From an uncultured Chlorobiota bacterium (GTDB taxonomy: Bacteria; Bacteroidota; Kapaibacteriia; OLB7): a DNA stretch of 6,600 nucleotides. Location of the stretch: the NCBI GenBank assembly GCA_946481475.1, contig CAMLOB010000232.1:1-6600 (forward strand), written 5' to 3'. The notes beneath the pieces were generated by a model. It was not told the origin of the DNA. It ran no database searches and saw only the letters and a program-made list of their open reading frames with translations. Positions 1 to 6,068 of the stretch are shown in pieces. The first letter of the stretch is position 1; each line of letters begins with the position of its first letter. The position numbers were made by a program, and so were the translations under genes.

Positions 1-2259
1 CCAATCGCCGAAGAATCCGACACGAAGGCTGTCGATAGATCCGCCACTCCGATTGTACACATACCAGTCAACACCGAGAGCTTCAGGCACCGAATCGATA
101 AAACGAATGCGGCTTCTCAATTCCAGACCGACACGGCGCGACTCGTCGGCATCGGCATCCGAGATGACGAGCGTACTGTCGTTTCCGGGATTGGGGACTT
201 CGACGACGCTGAAGTCATTGTTCTGATCGTCCGACGCACTGCTTCTGACGTTGTCCAGAACATGCGTTCTGTCGACGGCAACGATCAATCCTCCCTCAAA
301 CAATTGCGAGCGGTCGCGGAAGAGAACTCCCTCCCCCATCTCTCCGATCTCCAGCCGGTCGAACCCGGTCCTCCCCCGATCGGTCAGCGTCCAGTCGATA
401 CGGGAATTGCTGTAGACGGTGTAGGGGCGGTAGATGCGGAGGATCTCGTAGGCGTAGTCGACGTAGTTGTCGGCCCGGAAGTCGATTCGAACTCTCGTCA
501 ACCCATTGCTGGAAGATTTGATCTCGAAGGGGATGCCTTCCGGCGTCGTCCGGCTTTCTCCCGAACCGAGTGAGCCGATCTCGACGGGGTTCGCACCGAA
601 TGTCACCGCCGCCGAGTCGGTCGTATAGCGCGCGATCTGAAGCCGGGCGTTTGTGCCGCCGCCGAGGATATTGGTCACCGCCACCATCAATCGTCCCTTC
701 TCCCCCACAACGAACTGCTCTTTCCGAACTCCGTTCTCATCAACCGCCCAGACCGAGTCGATCACAAAAGCCGGACGTGAGAACGGATCATCGGAGAGAG
801 CTGCAAAGGCATCGGCCCGTCCGGTTCCGATCATCCCTTCCTTTCCCACATTGATCGGATCGATATTGACTGTGGAGAGACGAACGTGAGCGGCCGCCTG
901 TCGGGCATCCAGTTCCGGCCAACGGCTTCTGACGAGGGCGACGATACCGGAGATGACCGGAGTCGTGTAGGAAGTGGCCGGGGCAAGGTCGTAGTACTCG
1001 GACCGATCGCTTGTCGTCAGTCCCCCCGTCGCGGTGATGTCGATGTGTTCTCCCCAGGTGGTGATGAACTGGCCGACCTCGTTGACTCCGCCGACGCCGA
1101 GGACGTGACGGTAACCGGCCGGATAATAGAGGTTGTACTCGGGATCATTCCCCCCGGCGGCAACCACCGTCGCGTTGTAGGCAAGCGTGACGTTCTCGAT
1201 GATGTCCTGTTCGGCCTGCGAGTATGTCGTGCTTCCCCAACTGCAATTGATCACCTGAAATCCCCGTTGCGCGCAGTAGATGATCCCCTCATACCCGGCA
1301 GCGAGTCTGCCGCTCCCCCGGTTGGCGGCTTTCACCGGAAAGAACCGGCACTGATTGGCGATCCCCGCAATCCCCCGATCGTTGTCCGTTGTCGCGGCCG
1401 CATATCCGGCCACCTGCGTACCATGTTCGCCGTTTTCCGTATTCCCCGGTTCCGATCCGTCGGCATCGGCAGTCAGGTTCGCCCCTTTCCAGTCATCCAC
1501 ATACCCGTTGCCGTCATCGTCGATGCCGTTCGTCTCCCTGTCGTTCCCCTGATTGTCCTTTCCTGACTCGCCGTAGTTCGGTGCGATGTTGTCCCACAGA
1601 TCTTCGTGCCGTGCGGTGATCCCGGCATCGATAATGCCGATCACAACGGAGGAGTCGCCGGGCCAGATTTTCCAGGCTTCGTCGGCTCGGGTAAACTTGA
1701 TCTGCTTCTGATCCGGCAGCTTGGGATCGTTCGGCTGGTCGGGACCGAGAATGCGGGGGATGATCACCGGTTCGGCATACTCGACCTCCGGAAGCGCGGC
1801 GAGTATTGCGGCCGCCTTGCGTGGGTGAATCGGTTCGGCGTAACTGACCGAGATGATGCGAGACAGTTCTTCCTCCGCCTCGATTGCGGCGGCTCTGCGA
1901 TGTCCGGAGAGTGTCGACCGGTATGATCCGACAGCGGAGGCAAGGATCTGATCCGAACTGACCAGTGGTGTAACGGCTTCGCCCTGCAGACCGGCTTGCA
2001 ACAGAAGGGAGCGGACACGCGACGCCCCATCGGCTTTATCCTCGGTCTTGCGCAACTTGACGTAAAGCGCGCCGCCGATCACATCTTCCTCCGACTCCTG
2101 ATCGGCAACAATGCCGTGCCGCTCCAGGGCAATCAGCGTCGCTGATGTAGGACCGATCCGTTCCACCTGCTGTCCCCAAAGGGGAAGACCGGAAAGAGAC
2201 AAAAGAGAGAGAACGGGAAGAATCCTTTTCTTCAGAAGAAGATGTATCGGTCGCATCAT
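1..2259 (-). CDS. Secreted S8 subtilisin-like serine protease (3' end off the window)
   Basis: The minus-strand frame is open from ATG at 2259 to base 1, giving 753 residues with no stop, so the C-terminus lies beyond the left edge. The N-terminus is a signal peptide: a basic stretch (LLLKKR) and a hydrophobic core (LPVLSLLSLSGLPLWG), with likely cleavage near residues 30-33. Residues about 35-170 look like a propeptide and include the typical pre-catalytic phrase LPEVEYAEP (156-164). The catalytic domain spans about 175-488. The triad is Asp211 (GIIDAG), His279 (GEHGTQVAG) and Ser430 (ATSYTTP), with oxyanion Asn371 (AAGGND). An EF-hand-like calcium loop, DDDGNGYVDD (247-256), lies in a D-to-H insert. 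Residues about 489-753 are a beta-rich extension of unknown fold, possibly a CARDB-like adhesion or sorting region. The motifs around Asp and Ser differ from the usual D-S/T-G and G-T-S-M-A-x-P, but all triad residues are present. The gene starts 4 nt after ymdB and has a weak SD, so co-transcription and coupled translation are likely. The family call is firm; the substrate is unknown. A second ATG follows immediately (2256). Confidence 0.93.
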   Translation of the reverse strand, partial: MMRPIHLLLKKRILPVLSLLSLSGLPLWGQQVERIGPTSATLIALERHGIVADQESEEDVIGGALYVKLRKTEDKADGASRVRSLLLQAGLQGEAVTPLVSSDQILASAVGSYRSTLSGHRRAAAIEAEEELSRIISVSYAEPIHPRKAAAILAALPEVEYAEPVIIPRILGPDQPNDPKLPDQKQIKFTRADEAWKIWPGDSSVVIGIIDAGITARHEDLWDNIAPNYGESGKDNQGNDRETNGIDDDGNGYVDDWKGANLTADADGSEPGNTENGEHGTQVAGYAAATTDNDRGIAGIANQCRFFPVKAANRGSGRLAAGYEGIIYCAQRGFQVINCSWGSTTYSQAEQDIIENVTLAYNATVVAAGGNDPEYNLYYPAGYRHVLGVGGVNEVGQFITTWGEHIDITATGGLTTSDRSEYYDLAPATSYTTPVISGIVALVRSRWPELDARQAAAHVRLSTVNIDPINVGKEGMIGTGRADAFAALSDDPFSRPAFVIDSVWAVDENGVRKEQFVVGEKGRLMVAVTNILGGGTNARLQIARYTTDSAAVTFGANPVEIGSLGSGESRTTPEGIPFEIKSSSNGLTRVRIDFRADNYVDYAYEILRIYRPYTVYSNSRIDWTLTDRGRTGFDRLEIGEMGEGVLFRDRSQLFEGGLIVAVDRTHVLDNVRSSASDDQNNDFSVVEVPNPGNDSTLVISDADADESRRVGLELRSRIRFIDSVPEALGVDWYVYNRSGGSIDSLRVGFFGDW

Positions 2260-2263
2260 GTCG

Positions 2264-3130
2264 TCATTGCTCTGCTGGTGTATGCTCTGCGGAAGAAGAT
2301 TCTCCGTTCCCCGAAACGTCACCGAACGACGGGTAGATGATTTGCCGGATTGCAACCGCCTTGCAGGTCTGCAGATCGACCCGGACGAGAAGTCCGCACA
2401 GTCGGACATCGTCGGTTGCGGTCGCATACTTGAAGGGAGTTTTGTAGAGGAACCGCTTGATCGCCTCTTCCTTCACCATGCCGATCACCGAGTCGTACGG
2501 ACCGGTCATGCCCAGATCGGTCAGATAGGCCGTCCCCTTCGGCAAAATCTGTCCGTCGGCTGTCGGGACATGCGTATGCGTTCCGACAACCGCAGTCACC
2601 CGTCCGTCCAGATACCACCCCATGGCAATCTTCTCGGCTGTCGCCTCGGCATGGAAGTCGACGATGATCGGGATCTTCTTTCCGATCTTCCCCAGCACCC
2701 AGTCGGCGGTCCGGAACGGACAGTCGATATCCTGCATGAAGGTTCTCCCCTGCAGGTTCACCACGCCGATCTCCGTTCCGTCCTCAAGCCGTTTGACGTA
2801 GTATCCGTTGCCGACGTTCCCCGGCGGATAGTTCAACGGACGGAGAACATCGGGTCGCTCCCCCAGCACTTTCTTTGTCTGCCACTTCTCCCAGACGTGA
2901 TTTCCCGACGTGATCACATCTGCGCCCGAAGCAAAGATGGTATCAGCATCCGAAGGGCGTATCCCCTTGCCGTCGTAGACGTTCTCGGCGTTGACGATCG
3001 CACAGCCGACGTCCAGTTCCTTCTTCATTCGGGGCAGATGTGTCTGGACCGCCTGCAGTCCCGGCGTTCCGACAATATCTCCCACAATGAGAATATAGAT
3101 CGATTTTTGGTCCTCTACAGCCTCTTTCAC
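2264..3130 (-). CDS. ymdB: YmdB/TIGR00282-family metallophosphoesterase
   Basis: 288 residues, slightly longer than Bacillus subtilis YmdB (264). This calcineurin-like dinuclear-metal family hydrolyses 2',3'- and 3',5'-cyclic nucleotides; in Bacillus it affects biofilm and motility decisions and acts in the cytoplasm. The metal ligands are visible in order: Asp18 (GDIVG), Glu49-Asn50 (NAENVYDGKGI), Asn77-His78 (SGNHVW), His160 (DFHAEATAEK), and His185 and His187 (GTHTHVPTAD). There is no signal peptide. The start is GTG at 3130; AAGAGAG-like bases about 8 nt upstream form a weak SD, and no other start lies close to the first beta strand. The first ~10 residues (KEAVEDQKS) and the last ~20 (a Ser/Glu-rich tail after PSFGDVSG) extend beyond the usual family core. 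It is the first gene of a minus-strand pair with the S8 protease and is divergent from the adenosyltransferase gene. The family is certain; cyclic-nucleotide specificity here is inferred from the family. Confidence 0.96.
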   Translation of the reverse strand: MKEAVEDQKSIYILIVGDIVGTPGLQAVQTHLPRMKKELDVGCAIVNAENVYDGKGIRPSDADTIFASGADVITSGNHVWEKWQTKKVLGERPDVLRPLNYPPGNVGNGYYVKRLEDGTEIGVVNLQGRTFMQDIDCPFRTADWVLGKIGKKIPIIVDFHAEATAEKIAMGWYLDGRVTAVVGTHTHVPTADGQILPKGTAYLTDLGMTGPYDSVIGMVKEEAIKRFLYKTPFKYATATDDVRLCGLLVRVDLQTCKAVAIRQIIYPSFGDVSGNGESSSAEHTPAEQ

Positions 3131-3209
3131 GATATTCTCTCTTGATTCTGTTTCGTAAGTTTGTCCCTCTTTACGATCGTGAGCCTTGAACTCTGCGCAT
3201 GGGAGGGAG
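3131..3209. promoter_or_regulatory. Divergent intergenic promoter region
   Basis: These 79 nt separate the two divergent starts (GTG of ymdB and ATG of the adenosyltransferase), so promoters for both directions should lie here or slightly inside the genes. I cannot pick a convincing -35/-10 pair on either strand. Two small dyads are visible: CGTAA (3154-3158) with TTACG (3171-3175), spanning 22 bp, and the perfect palindrome ACGATCGT (3173-3180) overlapping its right arm. Either could be an operator, but both are short enough to arise by chance. A GGGAGGGAG purine stretch (3201-3209) abuts the adenosyltransferase ATG and probably contains its SD. Confidence 0.35.
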
Positions 3210-3785
3210 ATGAAAATCTACACAAAAACGGGGGATGACGGGACCACCGGTCTTTTCGGCGGCCAAAGAGTACGCAAGAATCACCTCCGGATCGAAGCAT
3301 ACGGAACCGTTGACGAGTTGAACAGTCTGATAGGGGTCGTACGGTCGCACGGTCCGATTCCCGATCATGTGGATGAACTTCTGGGAACAATTCAGGGACA
3401 ACTCTTTGTTCTTGGTGCCGATCTGGCGACGCCGGACAGGAAAGAACGCCGGAATATTTCCATTCCCCGTGTTATATCGGATGATGTGACGTGTCTTGAG
3501 TCGGCCATAGACAAACTTGAGGAGGATCTGCCGCCGCTGAAACACTTCATTCTACCGGGCGGAACACAGGCCGGATCCCTCCTCCACGTGGCGCGGACGG
3601 TGGCCCGCAGGGGAGAACGACTGACGGTCGCCCTCTATGCCGAGGAGCCGGAGATCGGCGAACTGCCGATACGCTTTCTAAACCGACTGAGCGATCTGCT
3701 CTTTGTGCTGGCGCGAACCGTCAACCATCTCGGAGGGATTGAAGAACATCCCTGGATTCCGGATCAGGGGAACGGAGTGGGATGA
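3210..3785 (+). CDS. pduO: PduO-type ATP:cob(I)alamin adenosyltransferase
   Basis: 191 residues, the usual length for this trimeric cytoplasmic enzyme (PF01923; MMAB in animals). It transfers the 5'-deoxyadenosyl group of ATP to cob(I)alamin, making coenzyme B12 for mutases such as methylmalonyl-CoA mutase. Diagnostic elements are the N-terminal ATP loop KTGDDGTTGLFGG (6-18), EAYGTVDELNSLIG (29-42, with Asp35), HFILPGG (112-118, where Phe113 matches the Phe that displaces the lower cobalamin ligand), and ARTVARRGER (128-137, with Arg129, Arg133, Arg134 and Glu136). The start is set at ATG 3210 because family members begin MxIYTKTGDDG. The purine-rich SD is only ~3 nt away, which is unusually tight. 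An in-frame TTG at 3186 would add eight residues but lacks family support. No other cobalamin gene is in the window, and the gene appears to stand alone. The pduO symbol denotes the family; no propanediol-utilisation genes are nearby. Confidence 0.95.
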   Translation: MKIYTKTGDDGTTGLFGGQRVRKNHLRIEAYGTVDELNSLIGVVRSHGPIPDHVDELLGTIQGQLFVLGADLATPDRKERRNISIPRVISDDVTCLESAIDKLEEDLPPLKHFILPGGTQAGSLLHVARTVARRGERLTVALYAEEPEIGELPIRFLNRLSDLLFVLARTVNHLGGIEEHPWIPDQGNGVG

Positions 3786-3890
3786 ATTTCTGTTTCGTCG
3801 GAGATGTTCTTTCGGACAGTGGAATAAACTTCATCACGGAGGTTGTGTCCTTACGGCCATTCCAATCGCGAGGGACCACACCCCGCATCG

Positions 3891-3918
3891 TTGACAGAAA
3901 AGATATTCAGGTTAGTTT
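3891..3918 (+). promoter_or_regulatory. Candidate sigma70-type promoter for the lipoprotein gene
   Basis: A perfect TTGACA (3891-3896) lies in the 216-nt gap upstream of the lipoprotein. The best -10-like hexamer at acceptable spacing is TAGTTT (3913-3918, 16 nt), which is poor. A better -10-like CATAGT (3934-3939) is too far from this -35. The perfect -35 box in a gap preceding a monocistronic gene is suggestive, but this is a weak call and the host's sigma factor preference is unknown. Confidence 0.25.
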
Positions 3919-3937
3919 TCAACAACCATTCAACATA

Positions 3938-3973
3938 GTATCGCGGACCCCGCAGCATGTGGGGACTGCATAC
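3938..3973 (+). other. Imperfect stem-loop in the lipoprotein leader
   Basis: GTAT (3938-3941) pairs with ATAC (3970-3973), GCGG (3943-3946) with CTGC (3966-3969, one G-U pair), and CCCC (3948-3951) with GGGG (3961-3964). There is a single bulged C (3942), one A-A mismatch, and a 9-nt loop. The structure ends 12 nt before the Shine-Dalgarno and is not followed by a T run, so it is not an intrinsic terminator for the upstream gene. If transcription starts upstream, it would be a 5'-UTR hairpin. A role in mRNA stabilisation or regulation is inference. Confidence 0.45.
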
Positions 3974-3985
3974 GCAAATACCACA

Positions 3986-3992
3986 AAAGGAG
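3986..3992 (+). promoter_or_regulatory. Strong Shine-Dalgarno that fixes the lipoprotein start
   Basis: AAAGGAG sits 9 nt before ATG 4002. It is the best SD in the window and decides against the in-frame ATG at 3957, which lies inside the stem-loop and would put 15 non-signal residues before the lipoprotein signal peptide. Confidence 0.85.
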
Positions 3993-4001
3993 AGACAGAA
4001 T

Positions 4002-4925
4002 ATGAAGTTCAAGCATCTTCTGATGAGCGGCCTTATCATGGCTCTTGCCGGCTTCTTCGTCGTCGGCTGTAATGAGAACCCGGACGACCCGAATGATCCG
4101 AATCCGGACGAGGTCGCACCGCCGACCGGACTGATGGCCGTCTCAATGGACGGAGCGGTGATGCTGAAGTGGACCGCATCGGCCGATGCCGATACCTACG
4201 TCGTTACATGGGATGACGGCACGACGGAACTCAGCACCGAAGATATTACCGACACCGAGTACAAGGTGGAAGGACTGACGAACGGTACGGTCTATACCTT
4301 CAGCGTTGTCGCCGTTGATGCCGACGCCGAGGAATCGGATGCGGCGACGATCAGCTGGGCAGCGGCACTCCGTTATACGAATGATCGTGACAAGGGAGGA
4401 ATCCTCCGTATTTATGCCCGCAGCGTGCCGAGCCCGGATAAGGGAACAGGCATCGTAATTCAGCAGACAGGTGCGTTCAATGCATCGGTTGGTCCAACCT
4501 CCGCATTCCTGAGCCAGATTCAACTGATCGCGGACGTACAGTCAAATTTTGTTCGTATTGGCGCTCCGAAGAGCTTTACGGAATTCGGCCAGGTCGCACA
4601 GTTCCGCAATGATGTCCAGATTTCCGACAACTATGTCGAACTGAGTCCGACCGTTGGTCTTGACGGATGGTACAACTCGGCTTCACTGGAAGGATTGTTT
4701 ACCACCAACAACACCAGCAACTTTAATATTCAGGATCAGTTGAGCGCCGGAGCTGGAGCAGCATTCGCCATGCGCTGGGGAACTGCCGGCAGCTATCGTT
4801 ATGCTCGGGTCTTTGTCGTCCCGGGGGCGAACGGCAAACTGGTCCAGACCGATAATGAAGGTGATCCTTTCGTCGAGATCCGGATCTCCTATCAGTCGGC
4901 TCAGGGCGTTCCTTACGCCAAGTAA
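4002..4925 (+). CDS. Fibronectin type III domain lipoprotein
   Basis: 307 residues. The N-terminus is a lipoprotein signal peptide (MKFKHLL, then a hydrophobic core) ending in lipobox VVGC, with Cys23 as the lipidated residue and the only cysteine. Asn at +2 gives no inner-membrane retention signal by the E. coli rule, so outer-membrane anchoring is plausible. An acidic, proline-rich linker (NPDDPNDPNPDE, 26-37) leads to one fibronectin type III domain (about 38-121: APPTGL, VMLKWTAS, YVVTWD, LTNGTVYTFSVVAVDA). Residues about 122-307 begin ALRYTNDRDKGG and are rich in beta-strand-like, Gly/Asn/Ser-containing sequence; I do not recognise this region. A strong SD upstream and an intrinsic terminator 25 nt downstream indicate a monocistronic, probably well-expressed gene. 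FN3 domains usually act as spacers or bind carbohydrate or protein, but the ligand here is unknown. The lipoprotein and FN3 calls are firm; function is open. Confidence 0.9.
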   Translation: MKFKHLLMSGLIMALAGFFVVGCNENPDDPNDPNPDEVAPPTGLMAVSMDGAVMLKWTASADADTYVVTWDDGTTELSTEDITDTEYKVEGLTNGTVYTFSVVAVDADAEESDAATISWAAALRYTNDRDKGGILRIYARSVPSPDKGTGIVIQQTGAFNASVGPTSAFLSQIQLIADVQSNFVRIGAPKSFTEFGQVAQFRNDVQISDNYVELSPTVGLDGWYNSASLEGLFTTNNTSNFNIQDQLSAGAGAAFAMRWGTAGSYRYARVFVVPGANGKLVQTDNEGDPFVEIRISYQSAQGVPYAK

Positions 4926-4950
4926 ACCACACAGACTTGTATAAGTCCAG

Positions 4951-4985
4951 GCGGAGGTGCTGCAAAAGCATCTCCGCTTTTTTTT
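4951..4985 (+). terminator. Rho-independent terminator
   Basis: An 11-bp stem, GCGGAGGTGCT (4951-4961) against AGCATCTCCGC (4967-4977) with one G-U pair, has a 5-nt loop (GCAAA) and is followed at once by eight T residues (4978-4985). It ends the lipoprotein transcript and separates it from the DUF1460 gene. Confidence 0.96.
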
Positions 4986-5042
4986 ATGTTTGCTCCCGTT
5001 CGGGTGTCGGGAAGTTCCACTTATTCAACAGCTACAGTCCGG

Positions 5043-5945
5043 ATGAATCGTAGAAATTTTCTGAAGAGGTCAACCATCGTTCTGGTCGGCGCAACGCTGG
5101 CCGACAAACTTGCCTCCCCCGTTCTTCGCGCCACGCCGGATGACCCGGAAAGTTTTGAAGGGGAAAGCGTCTTCCGTCGGTTGATGGAGGAGGCCGAAAA
5201 GGAGAACTGGAAGGAGAAACCGATCGGCGAAGTAATGGGGCTGATCGGTCTGGCCCTCCTGACCACTCCCTACGTCGCCGGAACGCTCGACACCTCGGAC
5301 GACGGCGAAGTCTGCTCGGCAAATCTGCTGGGACTTGACTGCGTGACCTTCTACGAGACCGCTCTCGCCGTCGCCCGGATCGTGAAGCAGGGAAAATCGG
5401 AACCGGAAGATCTGCTTGCAGGACTGGAGAAGATGCGCTACCGGAACGGAGAGCTGACCGACTACGCCTCACGCCTCCACTACGTCAGCGACTGGTATGC
5501 CGACAACCAGAAGAAAGGGATCGTGCAGGACATTACTTCCACCCTGCCGAAGGCCGTGAAGTACGACAAGAAGATCAACTTCATGAGCACCCACACCGAT
5601 GCCTACAAGCAGTTGAAGGGGAATGCGGAGTTGATCGAGAAGATCAAGGATGTCGAGAAGGAATTGAACGGTCGGGAACGCTACTACGTGCCGAAGCAGT
5701 ACATCGGCGAGACGGAGAAGAACCTGCAGACGGGAGACATCGTGGCAATCACCACCTCAATCGATGGACTGGACGTCTCCCACACCGGTCTCTGCTACCG
5801 CGACAAGGAAGGACGCCTCCGCCTTCTTCACGCATCGCTCACCCACAAGAAAGTCTTCCTCGACACCGATCTCCACAAGTATCTGGCAGGAAACAAAAAG
5901 CAGACGGGAATCATGGTGGCGAGGCCGCTGGAAGTGGCGGAATAA
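5043..5945 (+). CDS. Tat-exported DUF1460 protein, NlpC/P60-like amidase or peptidase
   Basis: 300 residues. The N-terminus NRRNFLKR (2-9) followed by a mildly hydrophobic stretch (STIVLVGATLA) and a likely cleavage site after VLRA (30) fits a twin-arginine signal, so the enzyme is probably exported folded. The rest matches DUF1460 (PF07313, N-acetylmuramoyl-L-alanine-amidase-like, NlpC/P60-type papain fold): PYVAGTLD (76-83), LDCVTFYE (98-105) with probable nucleophile Cys100, MRYRNGELTDYASRLHYVSDW (131-151), NFMSTHTDAY, GDIVAITT, SHTGL with His247, and LLHAS with His263. Cell-wall peptide or amide hydrolysis is the family expectation; the exact bond cut is not shown. The start was chosen to give a short Tat n-region. 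The in-frame ATG at 4986 directly follows the terminator T run and has no SD; the 5043 start also lacks a clear SD. The gene stands alone, follows a terminator, and converges on the dehydrogenase gene. Confidence 0.9.
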   Translation: MNRRNFLKRSTIVLVGATLADKLASPVLRATPDDPESFEGESVFRRLMEEAEKENWKEKPIGEVMGLIGLALLTTPYVAGTLDTSDDGEVCSANLLGLDCVTFYETALAVARIVKQGKSEPEDLLAGLEKMRYRNGELTDYASRLHYVSDWYADNQKKGIVQDITSTLPKAVKYDKKINFMSTHTDAYKQLKGNAELIEKIKDVEKELNGRERYYVPKQYIGETEKNLQTGDIVAITTSIDGLDVSHTGLCYRDKEGRLRLLHASLTHKKVFLDTDLHKYLAGNKKQTGIMVARPLEVAE

Positions 5946-5955
5946 TCGGGAAATG

Positions 5956-5983
5956 TCGATTTTCGATTTGCGATTGTCGAATG
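5956..5983 (+). repeat. Four-copy degenerate heptamer array
   Basis: Starting 10 nt after the DUF1460 stop, four 7-bp units lie in register: TCGATTT, TCGATTT, GCGATTG, TCGAATG. The CGA core recurs every 7 bp. The array is followed by CAATTA (5984-5989). A related array in the opposite orientation lies at 6038-6058. The sequence is non-coding and unlike the flanking genes. Confidence 0.6.
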
Positions 5984-5989
5984 CAATTA

Positions 5990-6021
5990 GTGGGGGCGCA
6001 AAAAACTTGCGCTCCTGCAAG
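5990..6021 (+). repeat. GC-rich repeat arm with a 9-bp hairpin
   Basis: This 32-nt segment is an imperfect inverted copy of 6069-6101: the shared order is GT(A/G)GGGGCGC, an A-rich centre, a GCGC-type block, then TGCAAG. It also folds alone: GGGGCGCAA (5993-6001) pairs with TTGCGCTCC (6007-6015), one G-U pair, 5-nt loop. Lying between convergent genes it could stop plus-strand transcription, but no T run follows. Confidence 0.6.
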
Positions 6022-6037
6022 TTGTGTTCATTAATTG

Positions 6038-6064
6038 AAAATCGTCAATCGGCATTCGCCGATT
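6038..6064 (-). repeat. Inverse heptamer array overlapping a perfect 7-bp hairpin
   Basis: Read on the plus strand the units are AAAATCG (6038-6044), TCAATCG (6045-6051) and GCATTCG (6052-6058). These are reverse complements or near matches of units in the 5956-5983 array, again at 7-bp spacing. TAATTG (6032-6037) just before complements CAATTA (5984-5989). Within it, AATCGGC (6047-6053) and GCCGATT (6058-6064) form a perfect 7-bp stem with loop ATTC. On the minus strand the stem is followed by a T-containing stretch (GACGATTTTC), which could weakly terminate the dehydrogenase transcript. Confidence 0.55.
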
Positions 6065-6068
6065 CGGG

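Noticed and set aside
886..1566. 226-residue plus-strand reading frame
   Set aside because: It lies entirely antisense to the catalytic domain of the S8 protease, has low-complexity Arg/Pro/Val-rich composition and no recognisable motif. It is a GC-driven shadow.
2111..3145. 344-residue plus-strand reading frame
   Set aside because: It is antisense to ymdB, whose metal-binding motifs are all present on the other strand.
3186..3209. TTG start for the adenosyltransferase
   Set aside because: It adds eight residues not found in the family, whose members begin right before IYTKTGDDG. It is kept only as an alternative because the SD for ATG 3210 is very close.
3841..3881. Bulged inverted repeat GGTTGTGTCC / GGGACCACACC after the adenosyltransferase
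   Set aside because: The stem needs two bulges and has a ~20-nt loop and no T run, so I do not call it a terminator.
3957..4001. Upstream start for the lipoprotein at ATG 3957
   Set aside because: It would precede the signal peptide with 15 polar residues and lies within the stem-loop. The strong SD at 3986-3992 serves ATG 4002.
3782..4072. 96-residue reading frame whose ATG overlaps the adenosyltransferase stop (ATGA)
   Set aside because: The overlap is tempting, but there is no SD, the frame runs through the leader stem-loop and into the lipoprotein signal peptide in another frame, and the product has no recognisable pattern.
4143..4523. 126-residue minus-strand reading frame inside the lipoprotein gene
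   Set aside because: It is antisense to a well-supported gene and has no motif or ribosome binding site.
4986..5042. Upstream start for the DUF1460 protein at ATG 4986
   Set aside because: The ATG directly follows the terminator T run with no SD, and the extra 19 residues would bury the Tat motif.
5956..6064. Possible mini-CRISPR
   Set aside because: The units are only 7 bp, contiguous without spacers, and change orientation. There are no cas genes.
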